39,507 nt of DNA from CAXQZU01 sp964228555 (lineage in GTDB: Bacteria > Planctomycetota > PLA2 > JAEUHO01): contig CAXQZU010000057.1 in the NCBI GenBank assembly GCA_964228555.1, forward strand, positions 1-39,507, read 5' to 3'. The position numbers and the translations under genes are program-made. Every line of letters begins with the position of its first letter. Within the stretch, counting starts at the first letter, position 1. The notes under the pieces were generated by a model. That model made no database searches. It was not told the origin of the DNA and saw only the letters and a list, made by a program, of their open reading frames with translations. This document shows positions 8,401 through 15,775 of the stretch, piece after piece.

Positions 8401-9603
8401 GGCGCGCGCGATGGCGCGCATCCACGAGCGGGCGTGCTTGAGCGAGCCCGACAGGTAGGCCCGCAGCACGGCAAGGCGGAAGCGGTCGGGCGTGGTCTCG
8501 CGCAGCGAGGCCGCCAGCGTGGCCAGCGCAGGCACCACATGACGGGGACGCAGCCGGCTGCCGGCGCGCTCCATGCCCCCCGGGGCCACCAGCACCAGCG
8601 AGCGGGCGCCCCCCGCCAGCGAGCCGTCCACGAGCAGGTGACGGGCCTCCAGCCGCGGCACGAGGAAGCGCGCCGTGTGCAGCGCCCGCAGCGCCAGGCC
8701 CAGGCCGCGCGCCATCGCAGCGCGCTGTCGCGCTCCCGCGCTGGGCAGGTGCAGCGCCAGGTACTGGTCCAGCGGCAGGCCGCGTGCCTCGCGCACCACC
8801 AGCAGGCCCACGCGCTCGCCCTCCAGCCGGCCCTCCAGGCCCAGCCAGGGCTCGGGCGCACGCAGGCCGGCGGCGCGCAAGGCGAGGCGGTGCTGCACCT
8901 CCTCCAGCGGGTCGTCGCGCCGGCGGCGCGGCACCCACGCCGTGACGAAGGCCGGCACGCCGCCCACGTCGATGCGCTGCGCCTCGCCGGGCGTCCCGCG
9001 CCCGGCCGAGAGCAGGCGCCGCGCGTCCCACCAGCCCGCCTGCGCGAGCTGGCGCTGCCCGGCCCGCGTGGCCAGCCCGTGCAGCCCGCCGAGGCTGGCC
9101 TGCACCACGGCGTCATGGGCGTCGTGTGCGGCGGCCGCGCGTGCCACCAGCGCGCTCGAGGCATGCTCCTTGGCGTCGCCCACGATGGCCATCTCGATGC
9201 CCAGGCGCCGCGCCGTCTCGCGCTCGGGCAGCGTGTCCAGCGTGTAGTCGCGGCCCTTGGCGTGCACGTCAGGCCGCAGCAGCTCCAGCAGCCGGTCCAC
9301 CGTGGGGTCGTCGAAGACCAGCACGTGGTCCACGCAGCCCAGCGCGGCCACCAGCTCGGCGCGCTCGCGCTCGGGCACCACCGGGCGACCCGCGCCCTTG
9401 GCCAGCCGCACGCCACGATCGCTGTTCACCGCCACGACCAGCACGCCGCCCAGCGTGGCCGCCTCCTCCAGCGAGCGCACATGGCCCACGTGCAGGAGGT
9501 CGAAGGCGCCGTTGGTGAGCACGATGCGCCGCCCGGCACGGCGGTGGCCCTGCAGCAGCTCGAGCAGCCGCGCCTGCGAGTGCACCTTGTCGGCGGCGCT
9601 CAT
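8398..9603 (-). CDS. Heptose-1-phosphate nucleotidyltransferase fused to LPS-type pseudokinase
   Basis: A 401-residue fusion. Residues about 5-160 are an RfaE/HldE-type cytidylyltransferase-fold domain with TNGAFDLLHVGH (the HxGH motif at 38-41), ALGCVDHVLVFDDPTVDRLLELLRPDVHAKGRDY and a closing HASSALV. This domain should adenylylate D-glycero-beta-D-manno-heptose 1-phosphate. Residues about 185-400 align with the LPS kinases elsewhere in the window but have lost the catalytic residues. The VAIK-like lysine is threonine (AFVTAW, T221), HRD has become VPR (315-317), the catalytic-loop Asn is His322, and the metal Asp is alanine in LVLVAPGG. The start ATG overlaps the gmhB stop by four bases. 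A complete hldE also exists at 13236-14696, so this copy is an extra one. The C-terminal half may bind LPS or ATP without catalysis. Confidence 0.85.
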   Translation of the reverse strand: MSAADKVHSQARLLELLQGHRRAGRRIVLTNGAFDLLHVGHVRSLEEAATLGGVLVVAVNSDRGVRLAKGAGRPVVPERERAELVAALGCVDHVLVFDDPTVDRLLELLRPDVHAKGRDYTLDTLPERETARRLGIEMAIVGDAKEHASSALVARAAAAHDAHDAVVQASLGGLHGLATRAGQRQLAQAGWWDARRLLSAGRGTPGEAQRIDVGGVPAFVTAWVPRRRRDDPLEEVQHRLALRAAGLRAPEPWLGLEGRLEGERVGLLVVREARGLPLDQYLALHLPSAGARQRAAMARGLGLALRALHTARFLVPRLEARHLLVDGSLAGGARSLVLVAPGGMERAGSRLRPRHVVPALATLAASLRETTPDRFRLAVLRAYLSGSLKHARSWMRAIARA

Positions 9604-10241
9604 GCACGCGTCCCGCAGCCTGCGTCGCGCGGCGGCAGCAGCGGGCGGCCCTCGCGCAGCAGGATCCACTGCACCGCCTCGCGCAGGTCGCGCGCGGTGA
9701 AGTCGGGGTCCAGCGGCCCGCCGGGCGGCAGCGGCCACTTGTCTCGCTCGCCGGCCACGAGCACCGACACGGTGCCCGCACGCCGGCCTGCGACGGCATC
9801 GCGCTCGCCGTCGCCCACCGAGTAGCAGCGCGCGAGGTCCAGCCCCAGGTCGGAGGCTGCGCGCAGCCACATGCCGTGGCCGGGCTTGCGGTCCTCGTGC
9901 TCGCGGGCGTAGGCCGCCACGCTGCCCTCGGGGTGGTACGGGCACATGTAGGTGGCCGCCAGCGCGACGCCCTCGACCCGCAGCACCTGCGCCACGCGGG
10001 CTTCCACCTCGCGGTAGCGCTCCAGCGTGTAGCGTCCGCGCGCGATGCCCGACTGGTTGGTGGCCACGACAAGCAGGAAGCCGGCATCGCGCAGCGCACG
10101 CAGCGACTCCCCCACGTGCGGCAGCAGCTGCACCCCGTCGGGATCGCCCAGGTAGCCCGGGTCGTGGATCAGCGTGCCGTCGCGGTCGAGGATCACCGCG
10201 CGGCGCGCGCCGCGGGCAGGCGGGGTCGGGGACGCATCCAC
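9600..10241 (-). CDS. gmhB: D-glycero-beta-D-manno-heptose-1,7-bisphosphate 7-phosphatase
   Basis: A 213-residue HAD-superfamily phosphatase. Motif I is ILDRDGTLIHDPGYL, motif II is ATNQSGIARG, the motif III lysine is in EDRKPGHGMW, and motif IV is CYSVGDGERDA. It removes the 7-phosphate in ADP-heptose synthesis, the step between the kinase and nucleotidyltransferase activities of HldE. The loop that binds zinc in the E. coli enzyme keeps its length but not its ligands: the Cys-His-Cys-Cys set reads Cys-Tyr-His-Asp here (CPYHP ... EHEDRKP). The start is GTG, with TACACT eight bases upstream, and the stop overlaps the nucleotidyltransferase gene start, so the two heptose-pathway genes form an operon. 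Confidence 0.9.
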   Translation of the reverse strand: MDASPTPPARGARRAVILDRDGTLIHDPGYLGDPDGVQLLPHVGESLRALRDAGFLLVVATNQSGIARGRYTLERYREVEARVAQVLRVEGVALAATYMCPYHPEGSVAAYAREHEDRKPGHGMWLRAASDLGLDLARCYSVGDGERDAVAGRRAGTVSVLVAGERDKWPLPPGGPLDPDFTARDLREAVQWILLREGRPLLPPRDAGCGTRA

Positions 10242-10249
10242 GGTGCGGC

Positions 10250-10255
10250 AGTGTA
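10250..10255 (-). promoter_or_regulatory. Putative -10 box TACACT, leaderless gmhB start
   Basis: TACACT ends eight bases before the GTG at 10241. This places transcription initiation at about the start codon. Confidence 0.45.
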
Positions 10256-10281
10256 GGACGGCGGCGCGTGCCTCGCCTCGC

Positions 10282-10287
10282 TAGACT
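10282..10287 (+). promoter_or_regulatory. Putative -10 box TAGACT, leaderless start at 10294
   Basis: TAGACT ends six bases before the ATG of the squalene-cyclase-like gene. It lies 27 bases from the divergent gmhB box. Confidence 0.5.
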
Positions 10288-10293
10288 GCGGCG

Positions 10294-11661
10294 ATGGCCG
10301 CCGGCGTGCGTCGAGACCCCCTGCTGCCCCAGCGCCTGCGCGCACCGCGCCGCCTGGCGGTCGCGTGCGGGGCCTCTCTCGCGCTGGCCGTGCTGCTGGG
10401 CACGCCCGCGCGCTGCCTCCAGGCAGGCGGCGGCGCCGGGCCGGCGCCGGCACCGGCCGGGCCGGAACGCGAGCCCGACGCGGCCTACCCGCCGGCCTTC
10501 CGCGCACGCGTGGACGCCGCCGTGGACCGGGGCGTGGACCTGCTCTTCCGCCGCCAGGCACAGGACGGATCGTGGCCCGTGGAGGACCACGTGGCCGCGG
10601 CGGCGCCCGGCGGCGCCAACGCCTCGTCGCTGGCCTCGCAGCGGCTGGGCGTGAGCGCGCTCATGACGCTGTCCTGCCTGATGGGTGGCGCACGCCATGA
10701 TGACGCGCGCATCGCGCGTGCCTTCGGCTTCATGCGCACGCTGCCCGTGGAACGCGTCTACAGCGTGGGCGTGCTGCTGATGGCGCTGCACGCACGGCAC
10801 GCCGGCGTCGAGGGCGCAGCGCCCGAGGCGCTGGACGCCTACGGCCAGCCCCTGCCCAAGGATCCCTGCGCCAGCCGCATGAGCGCGGAGGACAAGGCGT
10901 GGATGCAGCGGGGCGTGGACTACCTCGTGGCCAGCCAGCGCGGTGGGCTGTGGCGCTACCCCGAGGGCGGCAGCGACCTGAGCAACACGCAGGTGGCCCT
11001 GCTGGGCCTGTGGGCCGCGTCACGCTGCGGGCTCAAGGTGCCGCTGGAGGCGTGGATGGCCGCGCTGGAGGCCGTGCTGGCCAGCCAGCAGGTGACAGGT
11101 CCCGAGGTGCGCCTGCGCCTCACGGAGGCGCGCGGGGAGTACCGGGTCGTGGTGACGGAGGCCGCCCGCGCCCGCGGCTGGAACTACCGCGGCCCCGAGC
11201 TCAAGGCCGATCCCGCCACCGGGGCCATGACCACGGCGGGCCTCGCCTGCCTCGCCATCTGCCAGGACGAGCTGTGGAGCAGCCGGCGCTTCGATGCCGC
11301 CCTGCGCACGCGCACGCGCAAGGCCGTGCGCGACGCCCTGGGGTGGCTGCAGGAGCACTTCGCCGTCGATCGCAATCCCGGCCAGCCGGGCAACGCGTGG
11401 CACTACTACTTCCTCTACGGCCTCGAGCGCGCCGGCGTGCTGGCGCGCAGCCGCTTCATCGGTGCGCACGACTGGTACCTCGCGGGCGCCGAGTGGCTGC
11501 TGGCCCAGCAACGCGACGACGGGGGCTGGCAGCACGAGCACCTCGTGCTCGACACGGCGTTCGCGGTGCTGTTCCTCAAGCGGGCCGCGATGCGCTCGCG
11601 CGTGCCCGTCATCACGCCCGCCCCTGCCGCCCCCTCCGCCCCGGCCGCGCCCGCGCGCTAG
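10294..11661 (+). CDS. Secreted prenyltransferase/squalene-oxidase-like repeat protein
   Basis: A 455-residue protein with a signal peptide (basic start, hydrophobic LAVACGASLALAVLLG, then ARCLQAG) and an alpha/alpha-barrel of the terpene-cyclase-like fold. Repeat signatures are a Q-x-GSW motif in QAQDGSWP near residue 90, SQRGGLWRYPEGG, and QQRDDGGWQHEH near the C-terminus, each followed by a helix that includes TA(F/L)AVL or LGVSAL. The DXDD or Asp-rich catalytic motifs of real cyclases were not found, so enzyme activity is doubtful. Such exported proteins are common in Planctomycetota, with unknown function. It ends in an Ala/Pro-rich tail. It is divergent from gmhB and followed 49 bases later by another exported protein. 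Confidence 0.75.
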   Translation: MAAGVRRDPLLPQRLRAPRRLAVACGASLALAVLLGTPARCLQAGGGAGPAPAPAGPEREPDAAYPPAFRARVDAAVDRGVDLLFRRQAQDGSWPVEDHVAAAAPGGANASSLASQRLGVSALMTLSCLMGGARHDDARIARAFGFMRTLPVERVYSVGVLLMALHARHAGVEGAAPEALDAYGQPLPKDPCASRMSAEDKAWMQRGVDYLVASQRGGLWRYPEGGSDLSNTQVALLGLWAASRCGLKVPLEAWMAALEAVLASQQVTGPEVRLRLTEARGEYRVVVTEAARARGWNYRGPELKADPATGAMTTAGLACLAICQDELWSSRRFDAALRTRTRKAVRDALGWLQEHFAVDRNPGQPGNAWHYYFLYGLERAGVLARSRFIGAHDWYLAGAEWLLAQQRDDGGWQHEHLVLDTAFAVLFLKRAAMRSRVPVITPAPAAPSAPAAPAR

Positions 11662-11697
11662 CCGGCTGCCCGTCCGGCGAGCCCACGGCCCACGGCG

Positions 11698-11703
11698 TAG
11701 GAT
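11698..11703 (+). promoter_or_regulatory. Putative -10 box TAGGAT, leaderless start at 11711
   Basis: TAGGAT ends seven bases before the ATG at 11711. An alternative ATG at 11702 lies inside the hexamer, so it would be upstream of the predicted transcript. Confidence 0.45.
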
Positions 11704-11710
11704 GGCGCGC

Positions 11711-13204
11711 ATGCGCTCCGCCCCCCTCGCCCCGGCCCGGGCCCTGCGGCAGGCCCTGCCCGTCGTGCTCGCCGTGCTCTCGCTGCTGCCCGCCCGTGCG
11801 GGCGCAGAGGAGCCGCGCGACTGGCGCGCAGAGCCCGAGTGGAAGGCCCTGCTCGCCGCCGAGGCCAAGGCGCTGGCCCCGCTGCTCAAGCAGGCGGTGA
11901 AGGACGACCTGCGCCGCCAGGCCTGGTACCTCGCCTCGCGCGTGCTGGCCGCCAAGCCCGGCGACACGGAGGCCACCGCCGCCCTCGAGTCGTGGAGCGA
12001 CGCGCAGCTGCTCGAGGGCCTCGCACCGCCGGCCGACTTCGCCGCCCGGCGTGACAAGGTGCTGCACGCGCTGGGCGACGAGTACGCGCGCTTCGGCGAG
12101 CGGCTCGAGGCCTCGGGCGTGGACCCCGTGGAGTGCTACCCGCTGCAGCTGCGGGCGCACGCCTACGGCGCGACCTACGGCGCGCTGCTCGCCGCGCTGC
12201 AGCAGGCGGGCCACGCCTTCGCGGGCACCTTCGGCGACCTGGAGCAGTCCGTGCTGGCGCAGGCCGCAGGCCCGCTGGCCGGCGACCTCGCCTTCCCGCC
12301 CGAGTGGGACGACGCGCTGCTGCGCGTGCGCGTCGCGTGGCCCGAGGCCTGCTGCGCCACGCTGGGGCCGTGGCGGCTCATCACCGACCTCAAGGCCCCC
12401 GAGGCGCTCGCCGCCCTGTGCACGCTGGAGCAGGCACGGCGTCACCTCGCGGAGCGGCTGGGGGGCGGGCAGCCCGCCGACACGCGCCTCGTGGACGTGG
12501 TGCTGGCGCAGGAGGCGGCCACCTACGACCGCCTGGGACAGCGCCTGCTCAAGCGGCCCGAAGACCAGCGCGACATGCAGGCGCGCTCCGCGTGGCTGGA
12601 CCGCCAGCTGCCGCCGGCCAGCGACCGGCTGCTGTGCTGCGCGCGCGACCGCCACAACGGCTTCGCCGGACCGCATGCGGCGCTGCTCATGGGGGCTGCA
12701 CCCGTGATCGCGCGCCTGCACCTCGGCGGCAAGGGCGCGGCGTGGGTGCAGGGCCGCGGCGCCTGGCTGCTCGACGGGCTGGGCGGCGCGCTGGAAGGCT
12801 TCCAGCGTGCGCCCGGCGGCGAGGCGGGCGACATCGACCCGCGACGCTGCTGGCGGCTGCACGCCGCCGGGGCCCTGCGCAAGGAGGGCGTGCTGCTGTC
12901 GTGGGAGCGCTTCCTCGAGGTCGATGCCGCCAAGGCGCGCGAGTGGCCGCGGCGCACGGTCAAGGTGACGTTCCACGGCGAGGCCGTGGACGCGCAGGAG
13001 GTGGACGTGGCCGCCGCGCAGGCCACGGCCCTGGCGCTGGCCTTGCTGCGCGCCGACGGGGGCAAGGGCGCGCGCAAGCTGGGCGACGTGCTGCGCGACC
13101 TGCTCAAGCGCGACAGCCTGCCGGACCTCGACAAGGTGCTGGGCTGGAAAAAGGGCCGCTGGCAGTCCGAGGCCGAGGCGATGCTCGACAGCGTGGCCCG
13201 CTGA
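11711..13204 (+). CDS. Secreted protein of unknown function
   Basis: A 497-residue protein not assigned to a known family. The signal peptide is clear: MRSAPLAPAR, then a hydrophobic LPVVLAVLSLLP, then ARAGAEE as the cleavage region. The mature part is mainly helical, with a TPR-like start (QAWYLASRVLAAKPGDTEATAALESW). It has two vicinal cysteine pairs, EACCATL and LLCCARDRHNG, which is unusual in an exported protein. The C-terminal region, FHGEAVDAQEVDVAAAQATALALALL, resembles a small peptidase or DUF domain but no catalytic motif stands out. It follows the squalene-cyclase-like gene on the same strand and converges with hldE. The start codon at 11711 was chosen because of the TAGGAT box. 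Confidence 0.7.
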   Translation: MRSAPLAPARALRQALPVVLAVLSLLPARAGAEEPRDWRAEPEWKALLAAEAKALAPLLKQAVKDDLRRQAWYLASRVLAAKPGDTEATAALESWSDAQLLEGLAPPADFAARRDKVLHALGDEYARFGERLEASGVDPVECYPLQLRAHAYGATYGALLAALQQAGHAFAGTFGDLEQSVLAQAAGPLAGDLAFPPEWDDALLRVRVAWPEACCATLGPWRLITDLKAPEALAALCTLEQARRHLAERLGGGQPADTRLVDVVLAQEAATYDRLGQRLLKRPEDQRDMQARSAWLDRQLPPASDRLLCCARDRHNGFAGPHAALLMGAAPVIARLHLGGKGAAWVQGRGAWLLDGLGGALEGFQRAPGGEAGDIDPRRCWRLHAAGALRKEGVLLSWERFLEVDAAKAREWPRRTVKVTFHGEAVDAQEVDVAAAQATALALALLRADGGKGARKLGDVLRDLLKRDSLPDLDKVLGWKKGRWQSEAEAMLDSVAR

Positions 13205-13208
13205 GGGC

Positions 13209-13242
13209 CGGCTGGCGGCGCGCGCCCCGGCGCGCTCAGCCG
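13209..13242. terminator. Bidirectional hairpin between convergent genes
   Basis: The outer stem is CGGCT/AGCCG (13209-13213 with 13238-13242) and the inner stem is GCGCGC/GCGCGC (13218-13223 with 13230-13235). The minus-strand hldE stop lies in the outer arm. There is no T-run. Confidence 0.4.
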
Positions 13243-14696
13243 CGCAGGCGCTCGATCGTGGCGCTGCTGCTGCGGCCCTCCAGCAGCGGCATCAGCACCA
13301 CGCGCCCGCCGCGGGCCTCGACGATGTCACGGCCCACCACGCCCTTCTTCGCCCAGTCCTCTCCCTTGACCAGCACGTCGGGCTGCAGGGCCCGGATGAG
13401 CGCCTCGGGCGTGTCCTCGCCGAACAGCACGACATGGTCCACCGCCGCCAGGGCCGAGAGCACGGCCACGCGGTCGCCCGCCGGGTTCACGGGCCGGGCC
13501 GGTCCCTTGAGCCGCGTCACGCTGGCATCGTCGTTGAGGCCCACCACGAGCAGGTCGCCCTCGGCGCGAGCCGCGGCGAGGTAGCGCACGTGGCCCGCGT
13601 GCAGCACGTCGAAGCAGCCGTTGGTGAACACGACGCGCCGCCCCGCTGCGCGCGCCCGGCCCACGACGGCCACCGCGTCCTCCCGCGTCAGCTCCTTGCT
13701 GCCGCCCTGTCCCTCGGCCGCCAGCCGCGCGGCGATCTCCGAGCGCGTCAGCGGCACCACGCCCACGTGCTCCACCTCGAGGCCTGCGGCCACGTTGGCC
13801 AGCGTGGCGGCCTCCAGCGCCGTGGCGCCCGACGCCAGCGCCAGCGCCAGCACGGCCAGCACCATGTCGCCCGCGCCCGTCACGTCGAACACCTCGCGGG
13901 GGGTCGTCGGGATGTGCACGCCGCGCTGGCCGCGCTCCTTGAGGTACATGCCGTCGCGGTCCAGCGTGACCAGCACGAAGGTGCAGCCCACCTGCTCCAG
14001 CAGGCGCTCGGCCGCGCGCTCGGCGCCCGCAAGGTCGCGCACGGGCAGCCCGGTGGCCTCGGCGGCCTCGTTGCGGTTGGGCGTGATGCACGTGGCCCCG
14101 CGGTAGCGCTCGTAGCGCTGGCCCTTGGGGTCCACCAGCACCGGCAGCCCGCGCGCGCGCGCGGCGGCCAGCACGCCCTCCAGCACGCGCGGCGTGAGCA
14201 GGCCCTTGGCGTAGTCGCTCACCAGCACGCCCGCGGCGCCATCCAGGGCCCGCGCCAGCGCGGCAAGCAGGGCCTGCTCCGTGGCATGCGACACCGGGCC
14301 GGTGGTCTCCGTGTCCACGCGCAGCACCTGCTGGGAGCCCGCGTGGCGTGCCGCGAGGTGGCGTGTCTTGAGCGTGGTGAGCCGGCCCGGCTCGGCCACG
14401 GTGCACAGGCTCACCCCCACCGCCGCTGCCAGCGCCGGCACGGTGGCGGCCAGCGCATCGTCGCCCACCACGCCCACCAGGACCGCCTCGGCGCCCAGCG
14501 CCGCCACGTCGGCGGCCACCGACGCGGCGCCGCCCAGCCGCTCGCTGGTGCCGTCGGCGCGCAGCACCGGGATGGGCGCCTCCGGGCTCACGCGCGTCAC
14601 CACGCCCTGCACGTAGCGGTCCACCATCACGTCGCCCACCACCACGAGGCGCTTGCGCGCCAGCGAGGCCAGCACCTCGGAGGCCGGGCGGGTCAC
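13236..14696 (-). CDS. hldE: Bifunctional heptose-7-phosphate kinase / heptose-1-phosphate adenylyltransferase
   Basis: A 486-residue protein of canonical HldE length. Residues 1 to about 320 form a PfkB/ribokinase-type kinase with VVGDVMVDRYVQG, VSPEAPIPVL, LGGAASVAADVAALGA and the catalytic DVTGAGDMVLA. Residues about 345-486 form the cytidylyltransferase-fold domain with FTNGCFDVLHAGHVRYL, ALAAVDHVVLFGEDTPEALI, PDVLVKGEDW and the final EGRSSSATIERL. It phosphorylates D-glycero-D-manno-heptose 7-phosphate at C1 and later adenylylates heptose 1-phosphate to make ADP-heptose. The GTG at 14696 overlaps the upstream TGA as GTGA, so it is coupled to the uncharacterised gene before it. Confidence 0.95.
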   Translation of the reverse strand: MTRPASEVLASLARKRLVVVGDVMVDRYVQGVVTRVSPEAPIPVLRADGTSERLGGAASVAADVAALGAEAVLVGVVGDDALAATVPALAAAVGVSLCTVAEPGRLTTLKTRHLAARHAGSQQVLRVDTETTGPVSHATEQALLAALARALDGAAGVLVSDYAKGLLTPRVLEGVLAAARARGLPVLVDPKGQRYERYRGATCITPNRNEAAEATGLPVRDLAGAERAAERLLEQVGCTFVLVTLDRDGMYLKERGQRGVHIPTTPREVFDVTGAGDMVLAVLALALASGATALEAATLANVAAGLEVEHVGVVPLTRSEIAARLAAEGQGGSKELTREDAVAVVGRARAAGRRVVFTNGCFDVLHAGHVRYLAAARAEGDLLVVGLNDDASVTRLKGPARPVNPAGDRVAVLSALAAVDHVVLFGEDTPEALIRALQPDVLVKGEDWAKKGVVGRDIVEARGGRVVLMPLLEGRSSSATIERLRG

Positions 14697-15670
14697 GCGC
14701 GGCCCCCGGCCGACGGGCGCGCCAGCGCCTCCAGCACGGCCAGCCGCAGCAGCGGCAGGTTGATCTCGTGGTGCCCCGCCACGTCGAAGCCCTGCACGGC
14801 GGGCCGTTCCACCACGTTCACGCGCGGGCGGTAGTGGCGCAGCATGTCGAGGTTGCCCGTCGTGATGCCCACGCGCCGCGACGGGTCGGCGTTGTGCACC
14901 ATCGCCACGGCCTTCATGAACACCTCGGGCAGCACCACGGCGCTGCCCACGTTGAGGTAGACGCCTCCGTCCATGCGCTCCACCAGCGCGCACAGGCGCA
15001 GGAAGTCGCGGTGCGTGGCGGCCCCCAGCGCGGCACCGTCGCAGGCGGGATGCATGTGCACCGTGTCGGTGCCGATGGCCACGTGCACCGTCACGGGCAG
15101 CGACAGGCGCGTGGCCGCGCACAGCAGCGAGAGGCCCGGGTGCGCGGGACCGCGCGCCACCAGCAGGCGCCCCAGCGCCGTGCCCAGGCCCAGGCCGCCC
15201 GTGGCGGCCTCGCGCGCCGCGTCGGCGAACAGCTGCCCCGTCTCGTGCGCGTTGCCGTAGCGGCCCTCGAAGATGCCGCCGCCCACGTCCTCGCTCGTGG
15301 AGCCCACCCACGCCACCTCGGCGTCGTGGATGGCCGCGGCGCCGTTGAGCACGAAGCCGGTGACGATGCGCCGCTCGGCGAGGTCCACGAGCAGCGGGCC
15401 CAGTCCGGTCTTGACCACGTGGCCGCCCAGGCCCACCACCACCGGCCGGCCGGCCCGGTGCGCCTGCACGATCGCCTCCACGAGGCCGCGCAGGGCCCGC
15501 GCCCCCAGGAAGTCGGGCAACGAGTCGAGGAAGGCAGCCGCCGAGGCCCCGGCCGGCACGGCCTTGGCGAAGCGCCCCACCTCCACCAGGTGCTCGCGGC
15601 CGCCCAGCGGACGGGTGTGGAAGCGCGAGGCCTCGAAGGGCGGCAGCGGATCGGGTGCCGGCGACGCCAT
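14693..15670 (-). CDS. Conserved protein coupled to hldE, possibly deoxyhypusine-synthase-like fold
   Basis: A 325-residue cytoplasmic protein without signal peptide or membrane segment. Conserved-looking blocks are VVVGLGGHVVKTGLGPLLVDL, the stretch FVLNGAAAIHDAEVAWVGSTSEDV, the strand TVHVAIGTDTVHMHPACDG with an HxHPxxDG motif, and GVYLNVGSAVVLPEVFMKAV. The alternation of beta strands with glycine loops suggests a Rossmann-type fold, and the GGxVVK motif recalls deoxyhypusine synthase. That relationship is a weak inference, since the active-site lysine context of true deoxyhypusine synthases was not confirmed. Its stop overlaps the hldE start, so a link to heptose metabolism is likely. The ATG start has TAGCAT nine bases upstream. 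Confidence 0.6.
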   Translation of the reverse strand: MASPAPDPLPPFEASRFHTRPLGGREHLVEVGRFAKAVPAGASAAAFLDSLPDFLGARALRGLVEAIVQAHRAGRPVVVGLGGHVVKTGLGPLLVDLAERRIVTGFVLNGAAAIHDAEVAWVGSTSEDVGGGIFEGRYGNAHETGQLFADAAREAATGGLGLGTALGRLLVARGPAHPGLSLLCAATRLSLPVTVHVAIGTDTVHMHPACDGAALGAATHRDFLRLCALVERMDGGVYLNVGSAVVLPEVFMKAVAMVHNADPSRRVGITTGNLDMLRHYRPRVNVVERPAVQGFDVAGHHEINLPLLRLAVLEALARPSAGGRA

Positions 15671-15679
15671 GCGGCGGCG

Positions 15680-15685
15680 ATGCTA
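15680..15685 (-). promoter_or_regulatory. Putative -10 box TAGCAT for the hldE operon
   Basis: TAGCAT ends nine bases before the ATG at 15670. The direct repeats at 15737-15775 lie 52-90 bases upstream of it, where an activator would bind. Confidence 0.45.
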
Positions 15686-15736
15686 CCCCCCGCACCCGCG
15701 AGCCCGGCCCCGCGCGGCGGCGCGGCGGATGCGGGT

Positions 15737-15775
15737 CATGATGCGAACATCACGCAAACGAACATGATGCGAACA
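15737..15775. repeat. Two exact 13-bp direct repeats, 26-bp period, in a low-GC island
   Basis: CATGATGCGAACA occurs at 15737-15749 and 15763-15775, with a GAACA in between at 15760-15764. The element is about half A+T in a region otherwise very rich in G+C. It lies directly after the acyltransferase stop and upstream of the hldE-operon promoter. An operator or activator site is the most natural reading. The remainder of the 105-base gap shows nothing else notable. Confidence 0.6.

Noticed and set aside
8398..9603. Broken second copy of hldE
   Set aside because: The frame is intact, its nucleotidyltransferase motifs are complete and the C-terminal part is a kinase of a different family, so it is a fusion rather than a decayed duplicate.
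10294..11661. True squalene-hopene cyclase
   Set aside because: The length is about two thirds of the family, a signal peptide is present, and no DXDD catalytic motif was found.
15737..15775. CRISPR-like or LexA-box reading of the direct repeats
   Set aside because: Only two 13-bp copies exist with a 13-bp gap, far below CRISPR size. The GAACA elements are all in the same orientation, so no inverted SOS-box is formed.
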